This document shows positions 44,401 through 52,788 of a DNA stretch of 64,000 bases, in pieces. The notes beneath the pieces are model-generated. The model searched no databases, had not been told where the DNA came from, and worked only from the letters and a program-made list of their open reading frames with translations. A program made the position numbers and the translations under genes. How positions within the stretch are numbered: the first letter of the stretch is position 1; each line of letters starts with the position of its first letter. Source of the stretch: Aureimonas psammosilenae (GTDB lineage: Bacteria; Pseudomonadota; Alphaproteobacteria; Rhizobiales; Rhizobiaceae); contig NZ_WEZG01000001.1 in assembly GCF_009176975.1 (NCBI RefSeq), positions 248,001-312,000 on the forward strand. Reading direction: 5' to 3'.

Positions 44401-44578
44401 CAAACAGGGATATGTTCTGGCCGATCACCTCGTCCAGTTCGTAGCCGAACAGGCGCAGGAAGCGGTTGTTGGCCCGCACGATCCGGCCGGCATGGTCGAA
44501 GACCACGGTGGCGAAGCTGCGGTTCAGCGCTTGCAGTTCGGAAAGGAGAAGGCCGGCCTCGGCTGATTCTGTCGACAC
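41432..44578 (-). CDS. five-PAS protein with degenerate GGDEF and intact EAL domain
   Basis: About 1048 residues from a GTG at 44578; an upstream frame to 44770 would overlap spoVR, and no ATG offers a better start, so this end is uncertain. One N-terminal PAS is followed by four near-identical PAS repeats of about 122 residues, each with the HKSQAVV- or GKSQGVV-type opening, a GRHHRMF-like motif and GREIWLQASYNPIFD-like core. The cyclase domain has GNSEF in place of GGDEF, so cyclic-di-GMP synthesis is unlikely. The EAL domain keeps EALVRWLHP, ITEGVLM and DDFGTGYSSMSYL plus KIDRRFI, so phosphodiesterase activity is expected. Probably cytosolic: no membrane segment was seen. Confidence 0.88.
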   Translation of the reverse strand: MSTESAEAGLLLSELQALNRSFATVVFDHAGRIVRANNRFLRLFGYELDEVIGQNISLFAPPDETAAAYGGDEDDEDGTSLSRRLRKDGSEIWVRFHRTPIRDAAGRLKENVAIVSDVSSQQRRTADDRSQIEAIHKSQAVVQFALDGTILDANDRFLDIVGYRLNEIVGCHHRMLVEPAIGDSEAYADFWGRLSQGCHQAGEYKRLAKGEMEVWLQATYNPIFDPSGRLVKIVKYALDVTAQKLRQAEYEWQIAAIHKSHAVITFDLNGAILEANDIFLDAVGYSMAEICGRHHRMFVEPSHAHSIEYAGFWRDLNLGRHHAGEYKRIGKNGREIWLQASYNPIFDMNGRPMRVVKYASVLTHEKRQHADHQGQIAAIHKSQAVVSFGLDGKVLDANDNFLDMMGYRYVEVLGRHHRMFQHPGDRDTQTSAAFWRELGEGRHQAGEFLQIGKNGREVWLQATFNPIFDLNGRPFKIVEYAVDITDEKLRRADYQGQIEAIGKSQGVVTLSLDGTILEANENILAALGYDAEELRGQHHSMLVTPEAVGSDDYAKLWRKLRAGEFHSGMIERVGKSGRRVWLQATYNPILDPKGQPFKVVKFATDVTKNVALAEAFEDAKRQAQLDSVTGLPNRARLMSFLGSALNHSTARFSLFYLDLDRFADVGEALGHEGADGVLAEIADRLRRFIEDDQIVARVGNSEFVIAGPDQENDETEAFCDRLLAAIAVPVRFKNREFALSASLGIAVAPDDAREADELLRCADLALSRAKEEGGARYRFHSAERNARSAADRRTIDEMRRSIALGQFFLEYQPRYDTNNRTVRSVEALVRWLHPERGRISPAEFIPLAERSGLVGPLGEWILRTACRTIAPMSGIGVSVNVSPVQFRDDRFCDVVASALAEAGMEGSRLELEITEGVLMEDAERARHMIGQLKSLGVKLAMDDFGTGYSSMSYLCDFPFDVIKIDRRFISNMEDGGGRAVVQAILGLGKALGLDVTAEGVETNEQLAMLTRDQCREVQGFLLARPMSEEALLSKLNEDAEPVRRTASA

Positions 44579-44694
44579 GGAGAAGGCATCTGATTGGTTT
44601 CTCCCAACTTGTAGACAGAAAGAATTGACCCTGGATGAATCGGTGTGGAACCGATTGCGTCCGGCAGCGTTCGGCGCGGTTTCGTACCTTCGGT

Positions 44695-46233
44695 CTAGGA
44701 CGGCTCGGCGTCGAAGGTGGCGTAGGTTCTGGTGTCGTCGGCTTCCACCAGCCGCACGTCGTAGCCCCAAAGCTCGGCCAGATGTTGCAGCACGCGCTTG
44801 GCGTCGCCCGGCTCCAGCCTGACGCCGTCCACCACGTGATGCCGCAGGAGAAGACGCCGGTCGCCTTCCAGGTCGACGTCGACGATCTGGATGTCGGGGT
44901 CCTGGCGCGACACGTCGAAATGCCGGGCCAGCGAGCGACGCAGTTCGCGATAACCGCGCTCGTCGTGGATGGCGTCCACCAAGAGATGCTCCGACAGGCC
45001 GTCGTCGCGAATGCGGAACAAGCGGTGCTTGCGGATGAGGCGGGGGCTGAGGAACTGCGCCACGAAGCTTTCGTCGCGATAGTTCGCCCAGGCCTCACGC
45101 AGGACACGCATGGGGTCGCCCGAGCCCGCGATGTCGGGAAGAAAGCGCCGGTCCTCCTCGTCGGGATGGAGGCAGATGCGCTCGATGTCCTCCATCATGG
45201 AGAAGCCGAGGGCGTAGGGGTTGATGCCGCCATAGCGCCCGTCGTCGAAATCGGGCTGCGTGACGACGTTGGTATGGGAATGGAGGAACTCCATGAACGC
45301 GCCGTCGGTGATGGCGCCGGTCTCGTGGAGGCGCGTCATGATACGGTGGTGGACGAAGGTGGCGCAGCCCTCGTTCATCACCTTGGTCTGACGCTGCGGA
45401 TAGAAATATTGCGAGATGAGGCGCACGATGCGGATTACCTCGCGCTGCCAGGGGGCGAGGCGCGGCGCGGTCTTTTCCAGGAAATAAAGGATGTTCTCTT
45501 CCGGCAGGCCGAGGATCGCGCGCCGCCGTTCCTCGTCGCGCGAATGCGCCTTCACCTTCGCCGCGCCCGCCGGCACGGTGCGCCACAGGTCGTTGAACAG
45601 CCGCTCGCCATGTTCGCGCCGCTCGCGTTCGCGCTTTTCCTCCGTGCGAAGATCGGTCGCGTGCTTGGCCGGCGAGCGGTGGACGCCGTGGTTCATCAAG
45701 GCATGGGCGGCGTCCAGCACGCGCTCCACCGCTTCCACCCCGTAGCGCTCCTCGCAAGCAGCCACATAGGACTTGGCGAAGGCGAGATAATCGTGGATCG
45801 CCCCGGCATCGGTCCATTGCCGGAAGGCGTAGTTGTTCTTGAAGAAGTGGTTGTGCCCGAAGCCGGCATGGGCCAGCACCAGGGTCTGCATGAGGGCCGT
45901 GTTCTCTTCCATCACGTAGACGATGCACGGATCGGAATTGATGACGATCTCGTAGGCGAGGCTCTGCCAGCCCTTGCGGTAAAGGGTCTCGTCGCGCACG
46001 AAGCGCTTGCCGAAGCTCCAATGCCGGTAGAACAGCGGCATGCCCGTCGAGGCATAGGCGTCGAGCATCTGCTCGGCGGTGATGACCTCGATGCGGTTCG
46101 GGTAGATGTCGAGGCCGAGTTCCTCGAAGGCGACCCGCTCCACCCCGCCATAGATCCGGCCGAGCGTGGTGAAGTCCCATTCCGCGCCCGTGAAGAGAAG
46201 GCCTGAGGCTGGACTTTTCGGGATGGCGCTCAT
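44695..46233 (-). CDS. SpoVR-family protein (YcgB-like)
   Basis: 512 residues. The SpoVR family is named from a Bacillus cortex-formation gene but is widespread in non-sporing proteobacteria as YcgB, always with PrkA and YeaH. Seen here: the N-terminal EWDFTTLGRIYGGVERVAFEELGLDIYPN, the FGHNHFFKNNYAFRQWT block, ISQYFYPQRQTKVMNEGCATFVHH, and YGGINPYALGFSMMEDIERIC. Molecular role unknown; it probably acts in the same stress pathway as the kinase. The ATG overlaps the stop of the yeaH-type gene by four bases and it is the last gene of the operon. Confidence 0.95.
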   Translation of the reverse strand: MSAIPKSPASGLLFTGAEWDFTTLGRIYGGVERVAFEELGLDIYPNRIEVITAEQMLDAYASTGMPLFYRHWSFGKRFVRDETLYRKGWQSLAYEIVINSDPCIVYVMEENTALMQTLVLAHAGFGHNHFFKNNYAFRQWTDAGAIHDYLAFAKSYVAACEERYGVEAVERVLDAAHALMNHGVHRSPAKHATDLRTEEKRERERREHGERLFNDLWRTVPAGAAKVKAHSRDEERRRAILGLPEENILYFLEKTAPRLAPWQREVIRIVRLISQYFYPQRQTKVMNEGCATFVHHRIMTRLHETGAITDGAFMEFLHSHTNVVTQPDFDDGRYGGINPYALGFSMMEDIERICLHPDEEDRRFLPDIAGSGDPMRVLREAWANYRDESFVAQFLSPRLIRKHRLFRIRDDGLSEHLLVDAIHDERGYRELRRSLARHFDVSRQDPDIQIVDVDLEGDRRLLLRHHVVDGVRLEPGDAKRVLQHLAELWGYDVRLVEADDTRTYATFDAEPS

Positions 46234-47528
46234 GCGGAAACCCGCTTGTCCGTTCGCCGCGCGAAGAGTTCGCGAAACACCGGATAGATGTCGCGCGGCT
46301 CGCCGACTTTCCGCATGGCCATCGGCACGTCTCCTCCGAGCAGGCCCTCGTAGGCGCGCCAAAGCCCGCTTTCGTGGTTGGAGCGGAAGGGCCGGTCCTC
46401 GTCGCCCCGCCCGACCTGAAGATAGGCGTAGTATTGCGCCAGCGGCAGGATCGCGGAGCGCAGGAACTCGACCGACACGGCGTTGTCGCTCGCCATGTTG
46501 TCGCCGTCGGAGGCCTGCGCGGCGTAGATGTTCCATTGGGCGGGGGGAAAGCGCACGGACACGATCCGCTCCATTTCACGCAGCGCCGTGGAAACCACGG
46601 TGCCGCCGCTTTCTCTGCTACGGAAGAAGGTTTCCTCGTCCACCTCCTGCGCCTCGTGGGTGTGGCGGATGAAAACGACGGCGACGCGCTTGTAACGCGT
46701 TTCGAGGAACAGATAGAGAAGGCTGAAGAAGCGCTTGGCGAGATCCTTCATGTGCTCGTCCATGGAGCCCGACACGTCCATCAGGCAGAACATCACGGCC
46801 TGGGCGGAGGGCTCGGGAACCGTGTTGAGCCGGCGGTAGCGAAGGTCCACGGGGTCGATGAAGGGCACCGTCCTCATGCGCTTCAGGAGGCCTTCCAGCT
46901 CGGTCTTCAAGGCGGCGAGGCGCTCCGGGTCACTGTGGGAGCGCTCCAGCCCCTCGATCTCGCCCTGGAGACGCCGGATTTCCCCGGCATCGGGCCGGCC
47001 GAGGGCGATGCGTCGCGACAGGCTGCGGCGCAGGGTGCGCGACACCGACAGGGCGGCCGGCGAGCCGGTGGTGCGGAAGCCCGCGACGACGCGCTTTTCC
47101 TTGTCCTCGCCAAGCACCTGGCGCTTGGCCATGTCGGGCAGTTCGAGGTCTTCCAGAAAGAACTGGAGGAACTCGTCGCGCGTCAGCACAAAGGAGAACT
47201 GGTCCTCGCCGGACCCGTCCTCGGCGCCTTCCGCGCCCTTGCCCCCGCCGTTCTTCGGCCGCTTGATGCGGTCGCCGGCGACATAGCTCTTGTTGCCGGG
47301 CAGCACGTAGTCGCGTTTTCCCCCTTCGCTGCCAGAGCGAAACACCGGCTCGTGCACGCTGCCGGCCGGAATCGACACCGCGCCGCCTTCGCCGACGTCG
47401 CGGATGGCGCGGGACTTGACCGCGTCCCGCACCGCCTGGCGCAGGACGCCCCGCGCGCGGCGGATGAAGCGCTGGCGGTTGACCAGGGACTTGCCGCTCG
47501 TATCGCGGCGACGGTCGATGATGTGCAT
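46230..47528 (-). CDS. YeaH/YhbH-family protein (DUF444)
   Basis: 432 residues. Typical opening HIIDRRRDTSGKSLVNRQRFIRR; a basic, low-complexity region around 70-110 (GGGKGAEGAEDGSGEDQ); and a C-terminal von Willebrand A-like domain with the MIDAS sequence MDVSGSMDEHMKDLAKRFF. Family members act with PrkA-type kinases in nitrogen starvation and stress in enterobacteria. It lies 13 bases after prkA and overlaps the SpoVR gene by four bases. Confidence 0.95.
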   Translation of the reverse strand: MHIIDRRRDTSGKSLVNRQRFIRRARGVLRQAVRDAVKSRAIRDVGEGGAVSIPAGSVHEPVFRSGSEGGKRDYVLPGNKSYVAGDRIKRPKNGGGKGAEGAEDGSGEDQFSFVLTRDEFLQFFLEDLELPDMAKRQVLGEDKEKRVVAGFRTTGSPAALSVSRTLRRSLSRRIALGRPDAGEIRRLQGEIEGLERSHSDPERLAALKTELEGLLKRMRTVPFIDPVDLRYRRLNTVPEPSAQAVMFCLMDVSGSMDEHMKDLAKRFFSLLYLFLETRYKRVAVVFIRHTHEAQEVDEETFFRSRESGGTVVSTALREMERIVSVRFPPAQWNIYAAQASDGDNMASDNAVSVEFLRSAILPLAQYYAYLQVGRGDEDRPFRSNHESGLWRAYEGLLGGDVPMAMRKVGEPRDIYPVFRELFARRTDKRVSA

Positions 47529-47541
47529 GGGGCCCTCGAAC

Positions 47542-49482
47542 TCAACCGGCCTGCCGAACGCGCATGTACCATTCCACCAGCCGCCGGACCTGGCGCTGGG
47601 TGAAGCCGCGCCGCATCATCCGGTCCACGAACTCGCCGTGCTTCTTTTCCGAGTCCGAGTCCTTCTTGGAGCCGAAGGAGATCACCGGCAGAAGGTCCTC
47701 GACCTGGCTGAACATGCGCCGCTCGACCACTTCCCGGATCTTCTCGTAGCTCGTCCAGGAAGGGTTCTGGCCGCCGTTCGTCGCGCGGTAGCGCAGGCAG
47801 AACTTCACGATCTCGTTGCGGAAGTCCTTCGGATTGGCGATGCCGGCCGGCTTTTCGATCTTGGAGAGTTCCCCGTTCAACAATTCGCGGTTGAGAAGCT
47901 GTCCCGTATCCGGGTCCTTGAAGTCCTGATCCTCGATCCAGGCATCCGCATAGGAAACGTAGCGGTCGAAGAGGTTCTGCCCGTAGTCGTGATAGGATTC
48001 GAGATAGGCCTTCTGGATCTCGTTGCCGATGAATTCGGCATAGCGGGGGGCGAGGTCTCCCTTGATGAATTCGAGATAGCTGGCTTCCACGTCGTCCGGG
48101 AACTGTTCCCGCCGGATCGCCTGTTCCAAGACGTACATGAGATGCACCGGATCTGCGGCGACCTCTTCCGTGTCGTGGTTGAAGGCGGCCGACAGGGCCT
48201 TGAAGGAAAAGCGCGTGGAGATGCCGTCCATGCCCTCGTCGACGCCCGCCGCGTTGCGATATTCCTGCATGGTGCGGGCTCTGGGATCGACCTCCTTCAG
48301 GTTCTCGCCGTTGTAAACGCGCATCTTGGCGTTGAGCGACGAGTTCTCGTGCGCCTTCAAACGCGACAGGACGGCGAAGCGCGCCAGCATCTCCAGGGTT
48401 TCGGGCGCGCAAGGGGCGGCGGACAGCTCTGAATTTCTGACGAGCTTCTCGTAGATATGCGTTTCCTCGTCGACCCGAAGGCAATAGGGCACCTTGATGA
48501 CGTAGATGCGGTCGATGAAGGCTTCGTTGTTCTTGTTGTTCTTGAACGAGCGCCATTCAGCCTCGTTGGAATGGGCCATGATCATGCCGGTGAAGGGGAT
48601 CGCGCCGATATTTTCCGAGCCGACATAGGAGCCTTCCTGCGTCGCCGTCAGAAGCGGATGCAGCATCTTGATCGGCGCCTTGAACATCTCCACGAATTCG
48701 AGGACGCCCTGGTTCGCGCGGTTGAGGCCGCCCGAATAGGAATAAGCGTCGGGATCGTTCTGGGCGTGCATTTCCAGCCGCCGGATATCGACCTTGCCGA
48801 CAAGCGAGGAGATGTCTTGGTTGTTCTCGTCGCCGGGCTCGGTTTTCGCCACCGCGATCTGGCGAAGGCGCGAGGGGACGAGCTTGGCCACCTTGAAGCG
48901 CTTGATGTCGCCACCGAACTCGTCCAGCCGCTTGACGCACCAGGGGCTCATCAGGCCGGTGATGCGCCGGCGCGGGATGCCGTATTCCTCTTCGAGGATC
49001 GGCCCCATCGTGTCGGGGTCGAACAGGCCGAGCGGGCTCTCGAAAATGGGGGACAGTTCGTCGCCGGCCTTCAGGACATAGATCGGCTGTTCCTCGATCA
49101 GGAGCTTGATGCGCTCGGCGAGCGAGGACTTGCCGCCCCCCACGGGGCCGAGGAGGTAGAGGATCTGCTTCCGCTCCTCCAAACCCTGCGCGGCCTGGCG
49201 CAGAAAGGCGACGATGCGCTCCACCGTTTCCTCCATGCCGTAGAACTCGGCGAAGGCGGGATAGGTGCGGATCGTGCGGTTCATGAAGATGCGGCCGAGC
49301 CGGGCGTCCTTGGACGTGTCCACGAGTTGCGGTTCGCCGATCGCCGCGAGCAGTCGCTCGTGCGGGCCGGCATACATCAGGGGGTCGCTTCGGCAGGCTT
49401 CCAGGTATTCGGGCAAGCTCAGCACCGTTTGGCGCCGTGCCTCGTAGGCTTCGGAATAGGACTCGAACAATAGGCTCGACAT
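47542..49482 (-). CDS. prkA: PrkA-family serine protein kinase (YeaG-like)
   Basis: 646 residues from ATG 49480-49482 with a strong ggagg site; the frame continues upstream without support. N-terminal AAA domain with Walker A LLGPVGGGKSSLAERI and the segment NRANQGVLEFVEMFKAPIKMLHPLL, then the kinase-like C-terminal region (YNGENLKEVDPRARTMQEYRN and EGMDGISTRFSFKALS). Related proteins phosphorylate targets on serine and are induced by nutrient stress. Head of the prkA-yeaH-spoVR operon. No clear sigma-54 or EcfG promoter was found in the 303 bases upstream. Confidence 0.95.
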   Translation of the reverse strand: MSSLLFESYSEAYEARRQTVLSLPEYLEACRSDPLMYAGPHERLLAAIGEPQLVDTSKDARLGRIFMNRTIRTYPAFAEFYGMEETVERIVAFLRQAAQGLEERKQILYLLGPVGGGKSSLAERIKLLIEEQPIYVLKAGDELSPIFESPLGLFDPDTMGPILEEEYGIPRRRITGLMSPWCVKRLDEFGGDIKRFKVAKLVPSRLRQIAVAKTEPGDENNQDISSLVGKVDIRRLEMHAQNDPDAYSYSGGLNRANQGVLEFVEMFKAPIKMLHPLLTATQEGSYVGSENIGAIPFTGMIMAHSNEAEWRSFKNNKNNEAFIDRIYVIKVPYCLRVDEETHIYEKLVRNSELSAAPCAPETLEMLARFAVLSRLKAHENSSLNAKMRVYNGENLKEVDPRARTMQEYRNAAGVDEGMDGISTRFSFKALSAAFNHDTEEVAADPVHLMYVLEQAIRREQFPDDVEASYLEFIKGDLAPRYAEFIGNEIQKAYLESYHDYGQNLFDRYVSYADAWIEDQDFKDPDTGQLLNRELLNGELSKIEKPAGIANPKDFRNEIVKFCLRYRATNGGQNPSWTSYEKIREVVERRMFSQVEDLLPVISFGSKKDSDSEKKHGEFVDRMMRRGFTQRQVRRLVEWYMRVRQAG

Positions 49483-49785
49483 GCTGCCTCCGTTCCAACG
49501 CGAGAGCGCGTTCAACGACCGGTCCAACATCGGTGATCGGATCAGACCGTCGGTCTCCACGCAATCGACTTCCGGGGAAATTTTGATTGCGACCCTTCAT
49601 CATGAAGATTGACCCGGAAGCGCTCCGGCGCAAGCCGGGCAGGGCGATCGAAGGGCTCGGAGCTTCAAACTAAGTTGATGCTCGGGCGTCGATTGGTCCG
49701 CTTCCCCCCGGAAAGCCGGCCTTGTCGCGACACAATGATCCAGCGGGTGGAGATATCCGCCGGCCGCCTAATCTTTAGCCGGGTC
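49483..49785. other. intergenic region between divergent prkA and fusion gene
   Basis: 303 bases with no supported gene. It must hold the prkA promoter on the minus strand and that of the fusion gene on the plus strand. A 13-base palindrome, CTTCATCATGAAG, is at 49595-49607. An open frame in phase with the fusion gene runs from 49609, so a longer N-terminus is possible but lacks similarity and a ribosome-binding site. Confidence 0.5.
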
Positions 49786-51183
49786 ATGATGGAAAATGTG
49801 AACCCGATGCCGACCGGTCTGCCGCGTTTCGACCGCCCGACGCTGTTCTGCCTCCACGCGCTGGGATCGAGCGCCCGCGCCTTCGAGCCGGTCGCCGGAT
49901 TTATTCGTGAGAAGTTCGACATCGTCGCGATCGATCTTCCCGGCTTCGGCGATGCGCCGGCGGGCAAGGGCGTCACCGTGGAAGCGATGGCCGACCATGT
50001 GTCGAGCGTGGTGGCGGCGCGTGGGCCCGCGCGCTGGCTCCTTCTCGGCCACAGCATGGGGGGCAAGATAGCGACCATCGTCGCGGCCCGCGCGATGAAA
50101 GGCGAGCCCGGCCTGTTCGGTCTGGCCGGCGTCGTGCTTCTCGCCGGCTCGCCGCCGTCGCCCGAGCCCATGGACGAGGCGCGGAGGCAGAGCATGCTGG
50201 CCTGGACGGAGCGGGGCGGCCTCGACGATGCGGCGGCGCGCGAGTTCATCCAAGGCAATACCGGCTCGGCCTTGCCGCCCGATCTCGACGCGCTGGCAAG
50301 GGCCGATCTGAAGCGCACGACCCGCGAGGCTTGGCGCGCCTGGCTGGAGCGCGGCAGCCGCGAGGACTGGCGCGAGGCGGTCGGCACTCTCGACGTTCCG
50401 GCCCTGATCCTGGCCGGTGGCGAGGACGGCGACGATCTCGGGGAAAAAGGCCAGCGGCGCGAGAACGGTCCGATTTATCCGCGCGCGAAAGTTCTGGTGC
50501 TGGAAGGGGCGGGCCACCTTCTGCCGCTGGAACGCCCCCTCGAAGTGGCTGAGGCGATCTCGGCATTCTGGCGCGATGCGGCGGGGCTCGGACCGGTGCC
50601 GCCGGTGGATTTCGCGCGCATGATCGCGTCCGACCGCGTGAGTCGCCGAACGCGCGCCATCCTCGCCGCCCGCGCCGTTCCCGACGATCCGAACTACCTG
50701 CCAAAGGCGCTGAATGGTGCTCAACTCGAAACGCTTCGCGCGGTGACGGACCGTGTGGTGCCGCAGGAAGCCCCACGGATCGACCTCGCGGCCCGCGTCG
50801 ACGCGCAACTCGCGGCGGATAGGGGCGATGGCTGGCGCATCGCGACCATGCCGCCGGATGCGGAGGCCTATCGCGCGGCCCTCGACGTGCTCGAAGGCTT
50901 CGGCGGGCGGTGCGAGGCGGAACAGGACGCGCTTCTCCAAGACATCGCGGCGGAGCGCTTTGACGTCTCGTGGGGGACCTTGTCGCCCGCGCAGATGGCC
51001 GTCTGGTTCGAGGACGCGCGCACCGATCTCGTGCGGCAATGGCTCGCCCACCCCGCCACCATGGCGCGGATCGGCTTCGACGGGTTCGCCAATGGCGGCG
51101 ACGGGGCGCGCAAGCAGGGCTTCGAGCGGCTGGCGGCGGGTGAGCGCGAAGCCTGGGAACCGGCGATGGAACTCGCACGATGA
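49786..51183 (+). CDS. alpha/beta hydrolase fused to gluconate 2-dehydrogenase subunit 3-like domain
   Basis: 465 residues from ATG 49786 (49789, 49807 and upstream starts are possible). Residues about 1-270 form an alpha/beta hydrolase: FCLHALGSSARAFEPVAGFI, DLPGFGDAPAGKG, nucleophile in LLLGHSMGGKIATI, acid near ALILAGGEDGDD and His in LEGAGHLLPLERPLE. Residues about 300-465 resemble gluconate 2-dehydrogenase subunit 3 (GAQLETLRAVTDRVVPQ and WFEDARTDLVRQWLAHPATMARIGFDGFANGG). That subunit normally carries a Tat signal to export its FAD partner; here the hydrolase takes that place and no signal is seen. Its stop overlaps the GMC oxidoreductase start by four bases, so the two are likely one complex. 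Substrate unknown, perhaps a sugar lactone or ester. Confidence 0.82.
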   Translation: MMENVNPMPTGLPRFDRPTLFCLHALGSSARAFEPVAGFIREKFDIVAIDLPGFGDAPAGKGVTVEAMADHVSSVVAARGPARWLLLGHSMGGKIATIVAARAMKGEPGLFGLAGVVLLAGSPPSPEPMDEARRQSMLAWTERGGLDDAAAREFIQGNTGSALPPDLDALARADLKRTTREAWRAWLERGSREDWREAVGTLDVPALILAGGEDGDDLGEKGQRRENGPIYPRAKVLVLEGAGHLLPLERPLEVAEAISAFWRDAAGLGPVPPVDFARMIASDRVSRRTRAILAARAVPDDPNYLPKALNGAQLETLRAVTDRVVPQEAPRIDLAARVDAQLAADRGDGWRIATMPPDAEAYRAALDVLEGFGGRCEAEQDALLQDIAAERFDVSWGTLSPAQMAVWFEDARTDLVRQWLAHPATMARIGFDGFANGGDGARKQGFERLAAGEREAWEPAMELAR

Positions 51184-52730
51184 AGGCCTCCGCCATGCGT
51201 CGCTACGGTGAGAACGAGTGCGTCGACGCTGTTGTCGTCGGAACCGGGGCAGGAGGCGCGCCGCTTCTGGCCGCGCTTGCCGCCAAGGGCCTTCGCGTCG
51301 TGGCGCTGGAGGCCGGCGCCCATTTCCGGCCGAGCGACCACACCGCCGACGAGATGGAAGGCTCCGACATCAATTGGATGGAGGAGCGCCTGACCGGCGG
51401 GGAAACCCCGACCGCCTTCGGCGCCAACAATAGCGGCATGGGGGTCGGCGGCTCGACGCTGCATTGGGGGGCTTTCACGCCGAGGCCCGACCGCCGCGAC
51501 CTGAAGCTCCATAGCCTCACGGGCGTCGGCGAGGACTGGCCGATCGAGCACGCCGAACTGATTTCCTATATCGAGCGGGTGGAGCGTTTTCTGGGCGTTT
51601 CCGGTCCGGCGGACTATCCGTGGGACCCCGGCCGCCGCTATCCCCTGCCGCCGGCCAAACGCAACGCCTCGGCCGACATGATGATGCGCGGCTGCGAGGC
51701 GCTCGGCATCCGCGCGACCGACGCCCCGGCCGCGATCGTTTCGCGCGACTGGCCGCAGGAAGGGGGCGAAACGCGTCAGGCCTGTGTCAATTGCGGCTCC
51801 TGCCATCAGGGGTGCCGCAATTCCTCCAAGGCCTCGATGGACACGACCTATCTGCCGCTCGCCGTGATGCACGGGGCAGAAATCCGCGCGGAAGCGCGGG
51901 TCCACGGCATCGAGCGCGACGCCGGAGGCCGTGTCACCGCCGTTCTCTACATCCAGGACGGCCGCGAGCACCGGCAGCCTTGCGCCAACCTCTTTCTTTG
52001 CGCGGGCGGCGTCGAAACCCCGCGCCTTCTTCTTCATTGCGGGCTCGCCAACGAGAACGGGCAGGTCGGGCGCAACTTCATGGCCCATGGCGCGACGCAG
52101 GTCTGGGGCCGCTTCGACGCCGAGATGCGGGGCTATCGCGGTTATCCGTCCTCGCTTCTGACCGAGGACATGGTGCGCCCGCCCGATGCCGATTTCGCCG
52201 GCGGCTACCTGATCCAGAGCCTCGGTGTCATGCCCCTGACGCTCGCCACGACAATGGCGCGCGGCGGCGGGCTGTGGGGGCGGCGGCTCGTGGAGGCGAT
52301 GGACAACTACCGCTTCATGGCCGGCGTCGGCATCAACACCGAATGCCTGCCGAACGAGAACAACCGTTTGGAGCTTTCGGCCGAGCGCGACGAGATCGGC
52401 ATGGCCAAGGCTCAGGTGAGCTTCACCATGGGCGAGAACGAGACGGCGATCGACGCCCACGCCACGCGCGTCATGAAGGCGATCGTCGGGGCGGCCGGCG
52501 GAAAGGACGCGATCGTCCTCGCCCGCAGCGCCCATACGATCGGCACCTGCCGGATGGGCACGGACCCCGACCGCGCCGTGGTGGACTCGGACGGGCGCAG
52601 CTTCACTGTCCCAAACCTTTTCATCTGCGACAACTCGGTCTTCCCGAGCGCGCTGGCCGCCAATCCCGCGCTCACCATCATGGCCCTGTCGCTGCGAACC
52701 GCCGACCGCTTTCTCAGCCCCCACGGTTGA
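51180..52730 (+). CDS. GMC-family FAD oxidoreductase (gluconate 2-dehydrogenase large subunit-like)
   Basis: 516 residues. FAD-binding AVVVGTGAGGAPLLAALAAKG at the N-terminus, the second flavin motif GMGVGGSTLHWGAF, and the C-terminal catalytic region with His in ARSAHTIGTCRMG and Asn in AANPALTIMALSLRTADRF. A cysteine cluster CVNCGSCHQGC near residue 205 could hold metal or a cluster. It would oxidise an alcohol group of a sugar or similar compound. No signal peptide and no cytochrome c gene follow, unlike three-subunit membrane gluconate dehydrogenases, so it is probably cytosolic with an unknown acceptor. Confidence 0.9.
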   Translation: MKASAMRRYGENECVDAVVVGTGAGGAPLLAALAAKGLRVVALEAGAHFRPSDHTADEMEGSDINWMEERLTGGETPTAFGANNSGMGVGGSTLHWGAFTPRPDRRDLKLHSLTGVGEDWPIEHAELISYIERVERFLGVSGPADYPWDPGRRYPLPPAKRNASADMMMRGCEALGIRATDAPAAIVSRDWPQEGGETRQACVNCGSCHQGCRNSSKASMDTTYLPLAVMHGAEIRAEARVHGIERDAGGRVTAVLYIQDGREHRQPCANLFLCAGGVETPRLLLHCGLANENGQVGRNFMAHGATQVWGRFDAEMRGYRGYPSSLLTEDMVRPPDADFAGGYLIQSLGVMPLTLATTMARGGGLWGRRLVEAMDNYRFMAGVGINTECLPNENNRLELSAERDEIGMAKAQVSFTMGENETAIDAHATRVMKAIVGAAGGKDAIVLARSAHTIGTCRMGTDPDRAVVDSDGRSFTVPNLFICDNSVFPSALAANPALTIMALSLRTADRFLSPHG

Positions 52731-52788
52731 CTTCGCTGTGCTCCCCGTTTCAACCCCGACGGGGATTTCGAGCGGGGAGGGAGGCTCT

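Noticed and set aside
44647-44671. GGAAC-N16-CGTT match to the EcfG stress promoter, plus strand
   Set aside because: It points into the antisense strand of the SpoVR-family gene with no gene to serve. About one such match is expected by chance in a window of this size.
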